Positions 41,602 through 50,492 of a DNA stretch of 64,000 nt are shown piece by piece. Both the position numbers and the translations under genes were made by a program. Position 1 is the first letter of the stretch. Each line of letters opens with the position of its first letter. A model generated the notes under the pieces. It saw only the letters and a program-made list of their open reading frames with translations, did no database searches and was not told the DNA's origin. Source of the stretch: Samsoniella hepiali (lineage: Eukaryota; Ascomycota; Sordariomycetes; Hypocreales; Cordycipitaceae); NCBI GenBank assembly GCA_001455915.2, contig LNDK02000066.1:5332001-5396000 (forward strand), written 5' to 3'.

Positions 41602-41682
41602 TAGTGCAGACGGTTTTTTGGACTATTAGTGCGAACCGCGGTTTGCACTATTAGTTCGCGGACTAATAGTGCGGTTCGGGGT
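41598..41682. repeat. Foldback repeat cluster, possible DNA-transposon terminus
   Basis: Four copies of CTA(A/T)TAGT occur in both orientations: 41598-41605, 41623-41630, 41648-41655 and 41663-41670. 41622-41655 is an imperfect palindrome centred on AACCGCGGTT. This resembles subterminal repeats of hAT-like elements, but no transposase or second end is recognisable. Confidence 0.5.
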
Positions 41683-41730
41683 TTCTCTGATAAACCGGCG
41701 GTCCGGTTTGAATCCGCTCGCTGAACCGGC

Positions 41731-41760
41731 TTCACTTCACTTCACTTCACTTCACTTCAT
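41731..41760. repeat. (TTCAC)n short tandem repeat
   Basis: Five TTCAC units and a TTCAT. On the minus strand this is a GTGAA repeat downstream of the LINE-derived coding end, so it may be the tail of that insertion or part of the foldback element. Confidence 0.6.
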
Positions 41761-41988
41761 AGACTGTCCCAGCCGCCTTTTGTTGGCAGCTATGCAGCGT
41801 ACTATCTACCTACAGAATGTGCGGTCCGTCCTCGACGATAAAGTTTCGGTCTAGTCAACTTCTGCTTTGTCGTCGCTTCGGACCGCTCTATCATACAGGC
41901 GACTCTTCATGAGGGTTCTATGTCTCTGACTTGTCAAGCCTTTCCTGACCCTCCTCAGCTTCTATATACAGTATATCACTCGTCTACG

Positions 41989-42440
41989 CTATGTATATTG
42001 GAGTACTGTCGACGGAACCGACTGGAACTGGTCCAGAAGTCCCGTTCGTATTATCATCTTGGCTGCTTGCACTGCTAAGGACGAGCTACAGAGTATGCGT
42101 TTGAGGTCAACCCATGGCCGCTTGCCTGCCCACATTTTGTCTCTTTTATCCGCCCACTCCCTGCATTCGAGCAGGACGTGGCGTACGGTTTTGGGGCCGT
42201 AACCGCATGTACACCGGTCTGAATCTGCCTTGTTGATGCCGTGCAGATATGCACGGAGGCCGATCTTTCCGGTGCGCATTTGGGTGATGACCGAGCTGAT
42301 GGTTCTGTGTGTTCTGTTGTGTATGGAGAGTGTTGCCTTCCCGGGTCGGACGCCTAGCTTGAACAGGTCGCGTCCGTGTTTGTCGTTTGCCCAGGCTTGG
42401 GCCCATTCCGCCTTCATTGCTTGTCGAATATTGGTCCTTG
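41989..42440 (-). mobile_element. LINE 3'-end fragment (C-terminal part of reverse-transcriptase polyprotein)
   Basis: The last about 148 codons of the open frame ending at 41989 match the region after RNase H in Tad1-like fungal LINEs: KAEWAQAWANDKHGRDLF, then SSVITQMRTGKIGLRAYLHG, the zinc-knuckle-like CTCGYGPKTVRHVLLEC, and AAKMIIRTGLLDQF at the end. 5'-truncated copies are typical for LINE insertion. The upstream edge is about 42440, where the host gene similarity stops. Confidence 0.7.
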
Positions 42441-43381
42441 TCGTGGTGATGACAGGAGATGATTCGAGACCGAGGGTCAGAAGACCTCCGCTACCGATTA
42501 GTGTGTCGTTCTGTGCAATCTCCTTCGTCATCGAACTCTGGTACACTACCATGTCAGGGTACAGGTGCCAAGCTGAGAGCCCCACGAGCGATGCGCCAGT
42601 ATGGATACTTTGTGGCATGCCCAGAACCAGATTGTTGACAACGTTCATAGACGAGATCCAGGCGTCCATAACGCTCTCGTATGTATTGTTCTTGTTGTTC
42701 ACTGGGGCGTTGATATTATCGACGATAATTCTCAGCTGAGACTGCCGCTTCTTCTCGATGAAGTCTGCCGTGCGTAGCCACGTCCGAGCACTGTCGTCTA
42801 GCTCGGTGAGCTGATTCCGCGTCAAGGTCGCCTGCATAGCAGCGATTCCCGCAAACTCAAACTCCTCGCCCTCTGCGTTGAGTTCTGCCTTCCTCCCTTC
42901 GACAATTTCGACCCAGATGGAAACAGCTTCTCCCGGTGACCAGAATCGCGCGAGCATGCACGCAAGCAGCAGGACGCAGATGGAGTCTTGACCGGACGTG
43001 GCGGCGGCCCAGATGGCGGTGCCGTCGACGCCGGCCTTGTTGGAGAAGACGCTCTCGCCCTTGCCGTTCTTTGTCTTGTCGAACTCGTGAATGCTTCTGG
43101 CAATCTCGGAAACGCGCCGACCGTAGGCTTTAATAAGGCGTGGAACAGTCCGGAACTTGCTTCGGAACAAGGCTCCGAGCTTGCGAGCCGTAACGTGCTG
43201 GGACCCGTTCTCAGCGACATGCCGCCGCTCGTGAGATAAAACAGAGCCTAGACCTTGGTACTCGGCTGGTGCTTCGAACCTTGTAGAGGGAGAAATCGAA
43301 ATTCAGGGCAGGTAAAGCGAGAGTGGTCTCGTGAGATCCCGACATGAGGGCGGCCGTGAATTTGCTGACTGCGGAGCTCAT
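42437..43381 (-). pseudogene. Frameshifted fungal gene truncated by LINE insertion
   Basis: Reading from ATG at 43381 gives FTAALMSGSHETTLALPALNF... up to Lys; after that the conserved continuation (EAPAEYQGLGSVLSHERRH, KLGALFRSKF...) lies in the next frame. The shift is a single extra base near 43276 (AAGGTTCGAA). The second frame stays open to 41989 and runs into LINE-derived codons at about 42440. The family is an uncharacterised fungal protein group (LSAWHLYPDMVVY is its most conserved segment). No intron explains the shift because no acceptor is in reach. Either a pseudogene or, less likely, a sequencing error plus a gene with a LINE-derived tail. Confidence 0.62.
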
Positions 43382-44251
43382 TGTGACTGTTAGAATCGGG
43401 GTGAGGCGGGGAGGCGGAAACTGCCGAGAAAGTCTCGACGATGCTTCGTAAGTACTGGAGAAAAAGACACGAGGTTACAAAGCTATGTGGTGGTCTTTGT
43501 AGTCGGCTGTTTCAGTTGCCGTAACCAGGGGCTTCGAATTGGTGAGGAGACTCGGAACAAAACTTATGTAGGGCTTGGAATCGTGGCTCGAACAAAAAAA
43601 AAAGACGCGAGAGTAAAATGGCGGCCGCCCAGCTTGCCGCCAGCTGAACTGACCGGAATCCACCATGAGATGCTGCTGTCAAGCAGGTGGGCTGGGTCAT
43701 CGGTACATACAGAGCTCCGCGAACAAATCGGAATGCCGCCGCCGATCCTAGAGGGCGGGGAAGTTGGGCATCACAGTGCACCGCAATGTCAGCTCGTCCG
43801 CAAAGAGATGCATTTTGCAGCCTACCTTAGCAGTTGGGCACCGGACCACCCAGCGGGGGACGTTGGCCAGTGGGCATCAGCGGCATGCATGGTTGGCATC
43901 AAGTTGGGGCCAGTGGGCGATCAAGACGCCTCCATCTCGGCGACCGTCACGCTACGTGATCGGAATAGCCTAGTATGGTAGATGGATAGATGGAATTTAT
44001 GTTACCTAGAAAGAAGACCCGTCTCTAGGCTAACTTGGAAGATAGCCAAGTATCTTTAGCTAGAGATAGTAAAAGAGTCTAAAATGCTAGTTATAAATTT
44101 AAGATTAAAGTATAAATAACCTTTAAGATAGCTATACTCTTTACTAGTATTCTCTAACTGCAATAGCATTATATTAAATAGCCTTTATCTATTAGAATTA
44201 ATACCTATTAGCGAGTCTAGTATAATTTGCTATAATTTTCATCACCTGGTC
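43382..44251. other. Intergenic, no gene; AT-rich tract at the end
   Basis: The first 600 bases have only non-conserved frames. 44035-44245 is strongly AT-rich with many TA steps (TATAAATAACC, TTATATTAAATAG), as in old RIP-degraded repeats. No coding signal. Confidence 0.5.
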
Positions 44252-46390
44252 TTAGCTCGTCCCTGTGTCTCCTGCAGTATGCGTTCGTAACACCCGAGTA
44301 ATCCGCTTGCGAGTACTCCCACGCAAAACCCAACGACCTCCCAATGAGTCCGGTAAATCTTCCCTCGCTATCCACTCCTTCACAGCTTTATCATCCATCC
44401 GATCTGCCTCCTTCAAAATTGACTGCGTCTCATCCGAGACTAGCTGCGCCACCGTCTGCCAATAGCACCCAAGAAACGACATCTCCGTTGACCTCATAAA
44501 CGCGATGAGTACTACTGCCAAAATAAACAGATGTGTTGCAATGAGCGCTGTCCCGAGCATGAAGCCTTTCCACTGCACTGGAATTGTCGCGGTGAGCGAA
44601 AAGGCTGCCACCGCTGTGGCCGGACTTTTCAACTTGATCAAACGCTCGTAGTATCTCATCTGATGCACTCGAGTAAACAGGGCCTGGAGGGCCCATGCCG
44701 GGCTGCCCGTTAAGATTAGAGTGTCCTGGAACAAACTCGTATGGGTCGGGTGGACAGCTAACTTGTCTAAGCCGGTGCGAGGCAACACTATGACAGGGTC
44801 AAAAGTGGTGTTGTCGGCGACGGGACGTACAAAGGCATCCAAAAACAAGGCCAAGAAGAAATACCTCCCGTCGGAGGGTGGGATGATTTTCCATTGCGAT
44901 CGTGGGTTGAGCGTAAGGATACCCCGGGAATCGGTGGAGTTTGTGATATCCTGAGATAATACCCCAAGTTGAAGGCGGGAGTGTTCGGTGTTATAGTTTG
45001 CGGTTCGTTGATCCCATGCAGTCTTGGGCTCGAAAGTGTCGGACGTGCTGTTCATTCCGACGATGAAAGTTTCCGTGACGAGACTGGTGAGGCAGGCGGA
45101 GATACGCACAGTTTCAATATTGTCAGATCCGGTAGATATTATTGTCCAGGGGCTATCGGTTCGGATCGTCTCGACGGCGCTGGTATACTCCGATGCTTTC
45201 TTGAGTGCGCTGGCGGAAACAACATCGAGCATCATGAAAAGTGGCATCTGCGGCTGCCAGGACTGAGCCAAGGGGTCTTCGTTAAGAAATGGAAATGATA
45301 GGAAACCTTCAAGGCCGTTGGCAATGCACAAGCTGGTCTCGCCTTCTGTGTTGTCGAGGTTGAATTTGGATGACCCCAGGTAGAAGTCTGGTAGTTTGCA
45401 GTGGAAGCTGATATGTGGCGGAGCTTTCGGGCCTGGCAAAAGCGGATAGGTCAGGTTCGCTGTGGGAATCAACCCAGACAGGATCGAGGAACCTTCCGAA
45501 GACCGAGCCGTCTGCGATATGCTCAAGTTGAGTAGCGGCGGACTGGCACAGACAACTCGATGGTCCATGACCGGCGCTGGCCCATTGAATTGGCGTAATT
45601 TGGTTCGTTGCGCCTCCTCCTGAAAAGGAAGAAAAGCTCGAAAAGTGTGCCCGGTATCATGGAATCCCGGTCGTGCTGCAAAGGAGCCCGAACGCTCAGC
45701 AAACGTCCAGCTAGTTGAAGGCGGCACCGACCACCATTGCTCCTTGTGACCCGTCGCCAACAATTGGAGGATACTGACGTTGGTTGAAATGCTGCGCTGG
45801 GTAATGGCCCTGCTGCCAAAGTCAGACAGAAAGATGGTGGACAGAAACTGAGATCCTACTGTCAGTAGGACCTCGGTGAGCGTAAGTGCATAAATAAAAC
45901 GCGACGTGTGAGGCCGGAAGCTGGTCGCAGTCAAAAGATTGCTCGGAGCCGCCTTGAATGCCCGCAGCATAGAGTAGAGTGGGACTAGTAGGAGGGGGAC
46001 GCCAGAGGTCTCCAGAACAATCCCCGCGATCATGGCCGTGGCAAGTCCGAGCTGGAAAGCCACTGCTGTTCGAATAACAGTGGCGCATATAGTGACCAGT
46101 TGCGGCGCCCAGCCTCTGTTGATTATGCGCATCCAGTAGATGCTTGGCTCCTCCCCGTTGATGGCTTGCATCGATCCGTGCCAGAATACGGCCAGAAGTG
46201 TCATTGCGAGCAAGATGAGCGGGCAGCCGAGGAATAGAATCAGAATGCTGGTGGTGCCGAGTCTTTGCCAGACAGTGCTGTTCTTGCGATGGACCTGTTC
46301 CTTGGCGGCCTCATTGTCGTTGAGTTCCGCTTTCGCGTTGGAGCCCAGTGCTTTCAAAGGGATATACTCGCCCGTGGCACTGGGCGTCAT
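44252..46390 (-). CDS. Fungal polytopic membrane protein of unknown function
   Basis: Single exon, 712 residues from ATG at 46390; an ATG at 46429 would add 13. Four hydrophobic helices: TSILILFLGCPLILLAMTLLAV (N-terminal), VAFQLGLATAMIAGIVLE, FIYALTLTEVLLTVGSQFL, and one near the C-terminus, FMLGTALIATHLFILAVVLIAF. Between helices 3 and 4 is a loop of about 430 residues with N-glycosylation sequons (NLS, NLT, NST, NTT), so it probably faces the ER lumen or cell exterior. The short tail is charged. This layout is common in plant- and insect-associated ascomycetes and has no known role. Confidence 0.72.
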   Translation of the reverse strand: MTPSATGEYIPLKALGSNAKAELNDNEAAKEQVHRKNSTVWQRLGTTSILILFLGCPLILLAMTLLAVFWHGSMQAINGEEPSIYWMRIINRGWAPQLVTICATVIRTAVAFQLGLATAMIAGIVLETSGVPLLLVPLYSMLRAFKAAPSNLLTATSFRPHTSRFIYALTLTEVLLTVGSQFLSTIFLSDFGSRAITQRSISTNVSILQLLATGHKEQWWSVPPSTSWTFAERSGSFAARPGFHDTGHTFRAFLPFQEEAQRTKLRQFNGPAPVMDHRVVCASPPLLNLSISQTARSSEGSSILSGLIPTANLTYPLLPGPKAPPHISFHCKLPDFYLGSSKFNLDNTEGETSLCIANGLEGFLSFPFLNEDPLAQSWQPQMPLFMMLDVVSASALKKASEYTSAVETIRTDSPWTIISTGSDNIETVRISACLTSLVTETFIVGMNSTSDTFEPKTAWDQRTANYNTEHSRLQLGVLSQDITNSTDSRGILTLNPRSQWKIIPPSDGRYFFLALFLDAFVRPVADNTTFDPVIVLPRTGLDKLAVHPTHTSLFQDTLILTGSPAWALQALFTRVHQMRYYERLIKLKSPATAVAAFSLTATIPVQWKGFMLGTALIATHLFILAVVLIAFMRSTEMSFLGCYWQTVAQLVSDETQSILKEADRMDDKAVKEWIAREDLPDSLGGRWVLRGSTRKRITRVLRTHTAGDTGTS

Positions 46391-47032
46391 GACACTGATA
46401 GCACTTGACAGTAGAAATCTGTTGGGCAATGGGTGGTGAGGTGTTCAATGTGCGGTAGCTATTCTTATTTTCAAGCTGTTTGTACGCAAGGTTTCAAGGC
46501 AAGGTCAAAAAAAAAGATTACCGGCTAGGGACGGGGCAAAAGGACAACTACTACATCGGATCACTGGGGGTGTGGCACGTCTGTATTGATAAAGTCGCCG
46601 GTGCAAGGTGACGACGAAAGCGGCTGGGGTTGGAGGCCTGCTTGGCATGCATAAGGTTGCAGCGTTCGGCAAAAAGTACATGACAATTGGTACATTGTCT
46701 TGGATAAGGCAGAATTTTGACAGTCGACACGACGTGACCAGGAAGGCGACTTAGTGGTGGGAGCCGATCAGCCCAGCGCTGATCTCTCGGCGGTAGCAGC
46801 AACCTCGACAGCCAATGGGTGCTGGGTCACGACTACCCCGGGCCCTGAACCCTGAAACTGCCACGTCAGATTTCATAGAGGGGCGTACCGAAAGGCAGAT
46901 TATAACAGCCCAAACATATATGCGGGGACAAGCCGCCCGGAAAGGCCCGTCCCGCGCATCGTTTTCCTCCCGCCCTACCACATGGCAAGCTACGCCTTGG
47001 CCCTGCCGACGCTGGTAAGTGACGTCTAACGG
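46391..47032. other. Intergenic, no supported gene
   Basis: Promoter side of the membrane-protein gene and 3' flank of the next gene fragment. An ATG at 46981 followed by a GTAAGT looks like a first exon but leads nowhere. Confidence 0.45.
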
Positions 47033-47662
47033 TTACTTATGGCCTGGGCTTAACAGATCTCGCATCGACAGGAGCCTGCAGCGTTCTCTGTCGCGGCTTT
47101 CTTTTCCACATCGATCCGAGTACAGGAATCGTTTACCATTCTCCTCCGCATATCCAGTACTGTTTTCTATAGGCCGCTCAAAAAAGCTGCGGTTGAACCA
47201 GTACTCTACCAGGCCGTCTTCACCGAAGAGATGCACTAGATACGCATCATCAGGTTTAGCCACAGCCTCGACCATCTTAACGCAGTAGTCATTTCTAAAG
47301 TATGCCTTGGCCGGTTCTGGAAACTCGGGCGGCAACTGCCCCAGCATCTCCATAGTTTCCTTGTCCATCATGATGCACGCCCGGTACCGTGTATCCAAGG
47401 AGTCGTAGGGCCGCCCGACGAACTGCAGCCAATCGTTAAAGGACGCCCGCACCTGTTGTACGCTGGCGTCTTGCAGTGGGTGGTACTCGAGCAGATCTAG
47501 ACGAAATCGCCAGAGAAACTCGTCGTTGGGCTCCGTATCGACAGGTACCGGCGGATTCGGCAGGTCATCCCTGTGCTGCCAGGGCCAGTGCCAAGACTCT
47601 CGGTGAACTACATTGCCAGTAACGTTAGAGGCTGCTTGCGCCTCTGATGGATCTGTTGCAGG
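47033..47662 (-). pseudogene. 5'-incomplete member of the same fungal family as the gene at 39861-40679
   Basis: A conserved open frame of 209 codons begins right after a plausible acceptor (CTCTTTAG, 47663-47664) and ends at TAA-type stop at 47033. It contains DEFLWRFRLDLLEYHPL, VRASFNDWLQF and TRYRACIMMDKETMEMLGQLP. The N-terminal third present in the paralogue (LTIFRTIYTAESDAQFPL) is not found upstream before the MFS gene ends at 47794, so the gene is probably truncated; an unusual short first exon cannot be excluded. Confidence 0.55.
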
Positions 47663-47793
47663 CTAAAGAGTATATGTGAGCGTAATATTTCCGAAGCGAC
47701 CAGACGGAAATCGTGTATGATCTTCATGGTAGATTTTATGACTGTATAAAGTTAATCTTGCAACATCTATAATGTATAGCATAGCTTTTTTTG

Positions 47794-49603
47794 CTAGCCA
47801 TTTTTAATGCCAAGTAATAGCAATCCAACGACAGCGAAAGTGCATCCAAGCATTGCCGGCAGTGCGATCCAAATGCCGCCCCATTGTAGTCCCAATTTGA
47901 AGACCTGAGCAAGAACCGGCGCCATGGCCAAGTTGCCAATCGTCTCAACAGTATTTATGCAGCTGAAAAGTATAACAGAATTTTCGCCAACTGCCAAAAC
48001 TAGCAAGTTTCTCAATACCAAGTTATACAGGCCACCAAGAGTCCATACAGCCACGCCTATGTCAAGTTAGAAGCGTGTTGAGTGAAATTTATGCCAATTT
48101 GAAGACACACCAACGAGCATGAAAGCACTGCTAGGCGCGGAAATGATAAAAGCGGCCCCAATGATGAACAAAATTCCACATGCCCGTGTTATGATCAGGT
48201 CCCGGGCCACTGTACCGATTTGGAATTTGGCAGTCATAATGTAGGACGCAGCAGGTAGTAGAACCATGGAAGACGCAAGTGCAATACTGATTTCTATAGC
48301 GCCAAGGTATGAAATCTGCATAAAAGAACTTGAAAGTTAGCGGGAAATATGGGCCATGTACGCAAGGTGAAGAATCGTCACTAGCCTTCGCCCAAGTCCA
48401 TCCGAATCTCTTTCGCATGATCTGTGCATTTTCACCGCTCGACTGCCAAGCGAGCGTCATTACCACCAAACAAGTGGCGAGCCGAACGACGTATGAGTTA
48501 CAACGGTTGATGAGATGGTAGACACCAGCTTTGGCTGCTCGAAAACCGCCGAGGATCTCGGTTTTCAGCTGTCCCACGAGGGGAGCCGTTGGTGTCTCTT
48601 CCGACGAGTGAGCACCGCTTTCGCCTGCGTTGGCGTCCATGGAGCTGATTGGCTTGTTGCTCGGCTCAACAAGGAACAAGGCCGAGAGAATACTGAGTGC
48701 AGTGAAGCCAAGACTCAACCATAGTGGGAGCCAAGGGCCGTACAAGTCAATTATTCTTGACACGGCGAGGGTCGCAATGAGGCGAGGCCCATACGAAAGG
48801 GCAAATAGGACAGCAAACATTGAGGAACTAAACAGATGATTAGCTGGCTTGGCCATCCTTGGCAATGAATACACTAGGTAGCTTTCACCCACCGTGCAGC
48901 GTCAGTGGTGAGACCAGTGACGTTTGCAAAAAGCAGGGCATTAGAGACCTGGGAGCCTCCTCCTACAAAATACAGAAGTGGCGCAGCGCAGATGAGAGAT
49001 GTGGGAAAGATGTGAGGGAAAATGCCTGTATTTGTTAGTAGACTAGCGTGGACATGGCAGTTTTTGGACTTGCAAATAATCCTCACGGCCGCAGACGTAA
49101 TGGTCAATCCAAAAGCGTTCAGTACGATGAAGGGCTTCTGCCCATAGATGTCGGCAAGCAGGGCATATGGCACCGCGGTGATTAATCCTACAGCAATGCC
49201 TTGTAAGTCGAACATCCACGTCGGTCGTCTTTCACAAAAAGGAGAAAAAAAAAAAAAAAGGAACAAGAGACAAACCTGGCAGCAGTTGGGCAGTGTTGTA
49301 CCATCCAAACAGGACCGCCAGTGCAGATTGCACATCATTGTTGCCGCCGCAGAATTCGGCGTCTGAGCGACCGTACATGTCCTGGCACAGATTCTCCTCG
49401 ACGACTTGATGCAGGGCATTTTTCGGCAGCGTCTGGCCTAATTCAAGCGCCAGAAAATAGAAAACATACGCGATCAGTCTAGCGGCCGGAACGTCCTGCG
49501 CAAAGGTCGATGGACTGCTGGACTCTGATTGGTGGCTGAGCAGGGGGACGACCTCGTCGTCTGTGGCTGCGCGGCGCTCTCTACCAGAGCCATGGGGTGC
49601 CAT
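47794..49603 (-). CDS. Major facilitator superfamily transporter
   Basis: Six exons: 49603-49276, 49199-49074, 49025-48893, 48827-48362, 48315-48111 and 48056-47794, giving 506 residues. About 11-12 membrane helices are visible, with the loop 2-3 motif in the form ALLADIYGQKPFIVL and GLTTDAAR before helix 5, and a hydrophilic central loop (EPSNKPISSMDANAGE). It fits fungal drug/metabolite MFS exporters. Intron 2 has a GC donor (GCAAGT, 49073) with branch ACTAAC; it is 48 nt, so reading through keeps frame but inserts hydrophilic residues in a helix. The exon 4 donor (GTACAT at 48361) is my least certain join. Substrate unknown. Confidence 0.78.
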
Positions 49604-50051
49604 TGTTTGATGGTAGAGAAGATGAGGTTTCCCGCTTGTACTGTGTCGCGCGAGCGGACTGAATGGTACCAATGCGACGTAATGGATGCAGCAGCGCGGG
49701 CAACACTACCAACCAGGCTGAGGAGCTGGCATGTCATGCCCACTATTCATGTCCGGAAGGCTGCGGTGCAATCAGTCAAGAATCCGCACCAGCAGTCGGG
49801 ACAGAAATATATCTGTTGCATATACGGCTCGATGCAGGATCAATAAGAGAATGGAGCTTCCATTTCGTTTACATGGACTCCCGGCAACGTACACGCCATT
49901 TACACCATGTGTACTCTTCGGTGTGTGCAGCCACCACGACAACCGCGAGTTCTCAAGTACTTTTGTACATTTGACTAGTAAATTTAATACAAAAACGCAT
50001 CACTTTACAACAACTATCATCATCTTAATTACAAGCCCATTTAACATATTG
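49604..50051. other. Flank between MFS gene and LTR element
   Basis: Promoter of the MFS gene and the left flank of the retrotransposon; AT-rich near the LTR. No gene seen. Confidence 0.5.
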
Positions 50052-50492
50052 TGTTGGGCCGAAAGTGGTCAGTCGATGTACCAGGTCGGGGGTGGCAGCC
50101 GCCACAGCCTGGTCTTACTAGCTATAAGTACTAGAGGTTTCCCGGAACCAAAAGAAAAGAGACATCTTGTTTTTCCCGTTTTTATTTACTTTCTGAAAGT
50201 GATCAAATGGATACCCATCGATTGGGATACCATACGGTATTTTTGCTATAGCCTTAAGTGGCCTGCACAGCCTCTTCGTCAACCACACCACCACAATAAC
50301 AACAACACTTACTACTTTTGAAGGTAAGAAAATTGCTAATAGGTTGGTAGTGAGTTGATTAACCGCGAAATACACTCTAAATTGAACTTAGATGTGTGGT
50401 TGTTAAGAAAAGCGCCGATTACCACCCTAAATTACAGGGGTATAGAGAGTGCTTTGGGGTCTCCTTTGTTTTTAGTTGTTGTTTTGTCAACA
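50052..50492 (+). repeat. 5' LTR
   Basis: 441 bp. The first 245 positions equal the 3' LTR; the remaining 196 carry 15 differences, all C-to-T or G-to-A relative to the 3' LTR and mostly in CpA/TpG context. Confidence 0.88.

Noticed and set aside
46981..47288. Possible first exon ATG...CTG followed by GTAAGT on the plus strand
   Set aside because: No downstream plus-strand coding continuation; the next bases belong to the minus-strand gene fragment.
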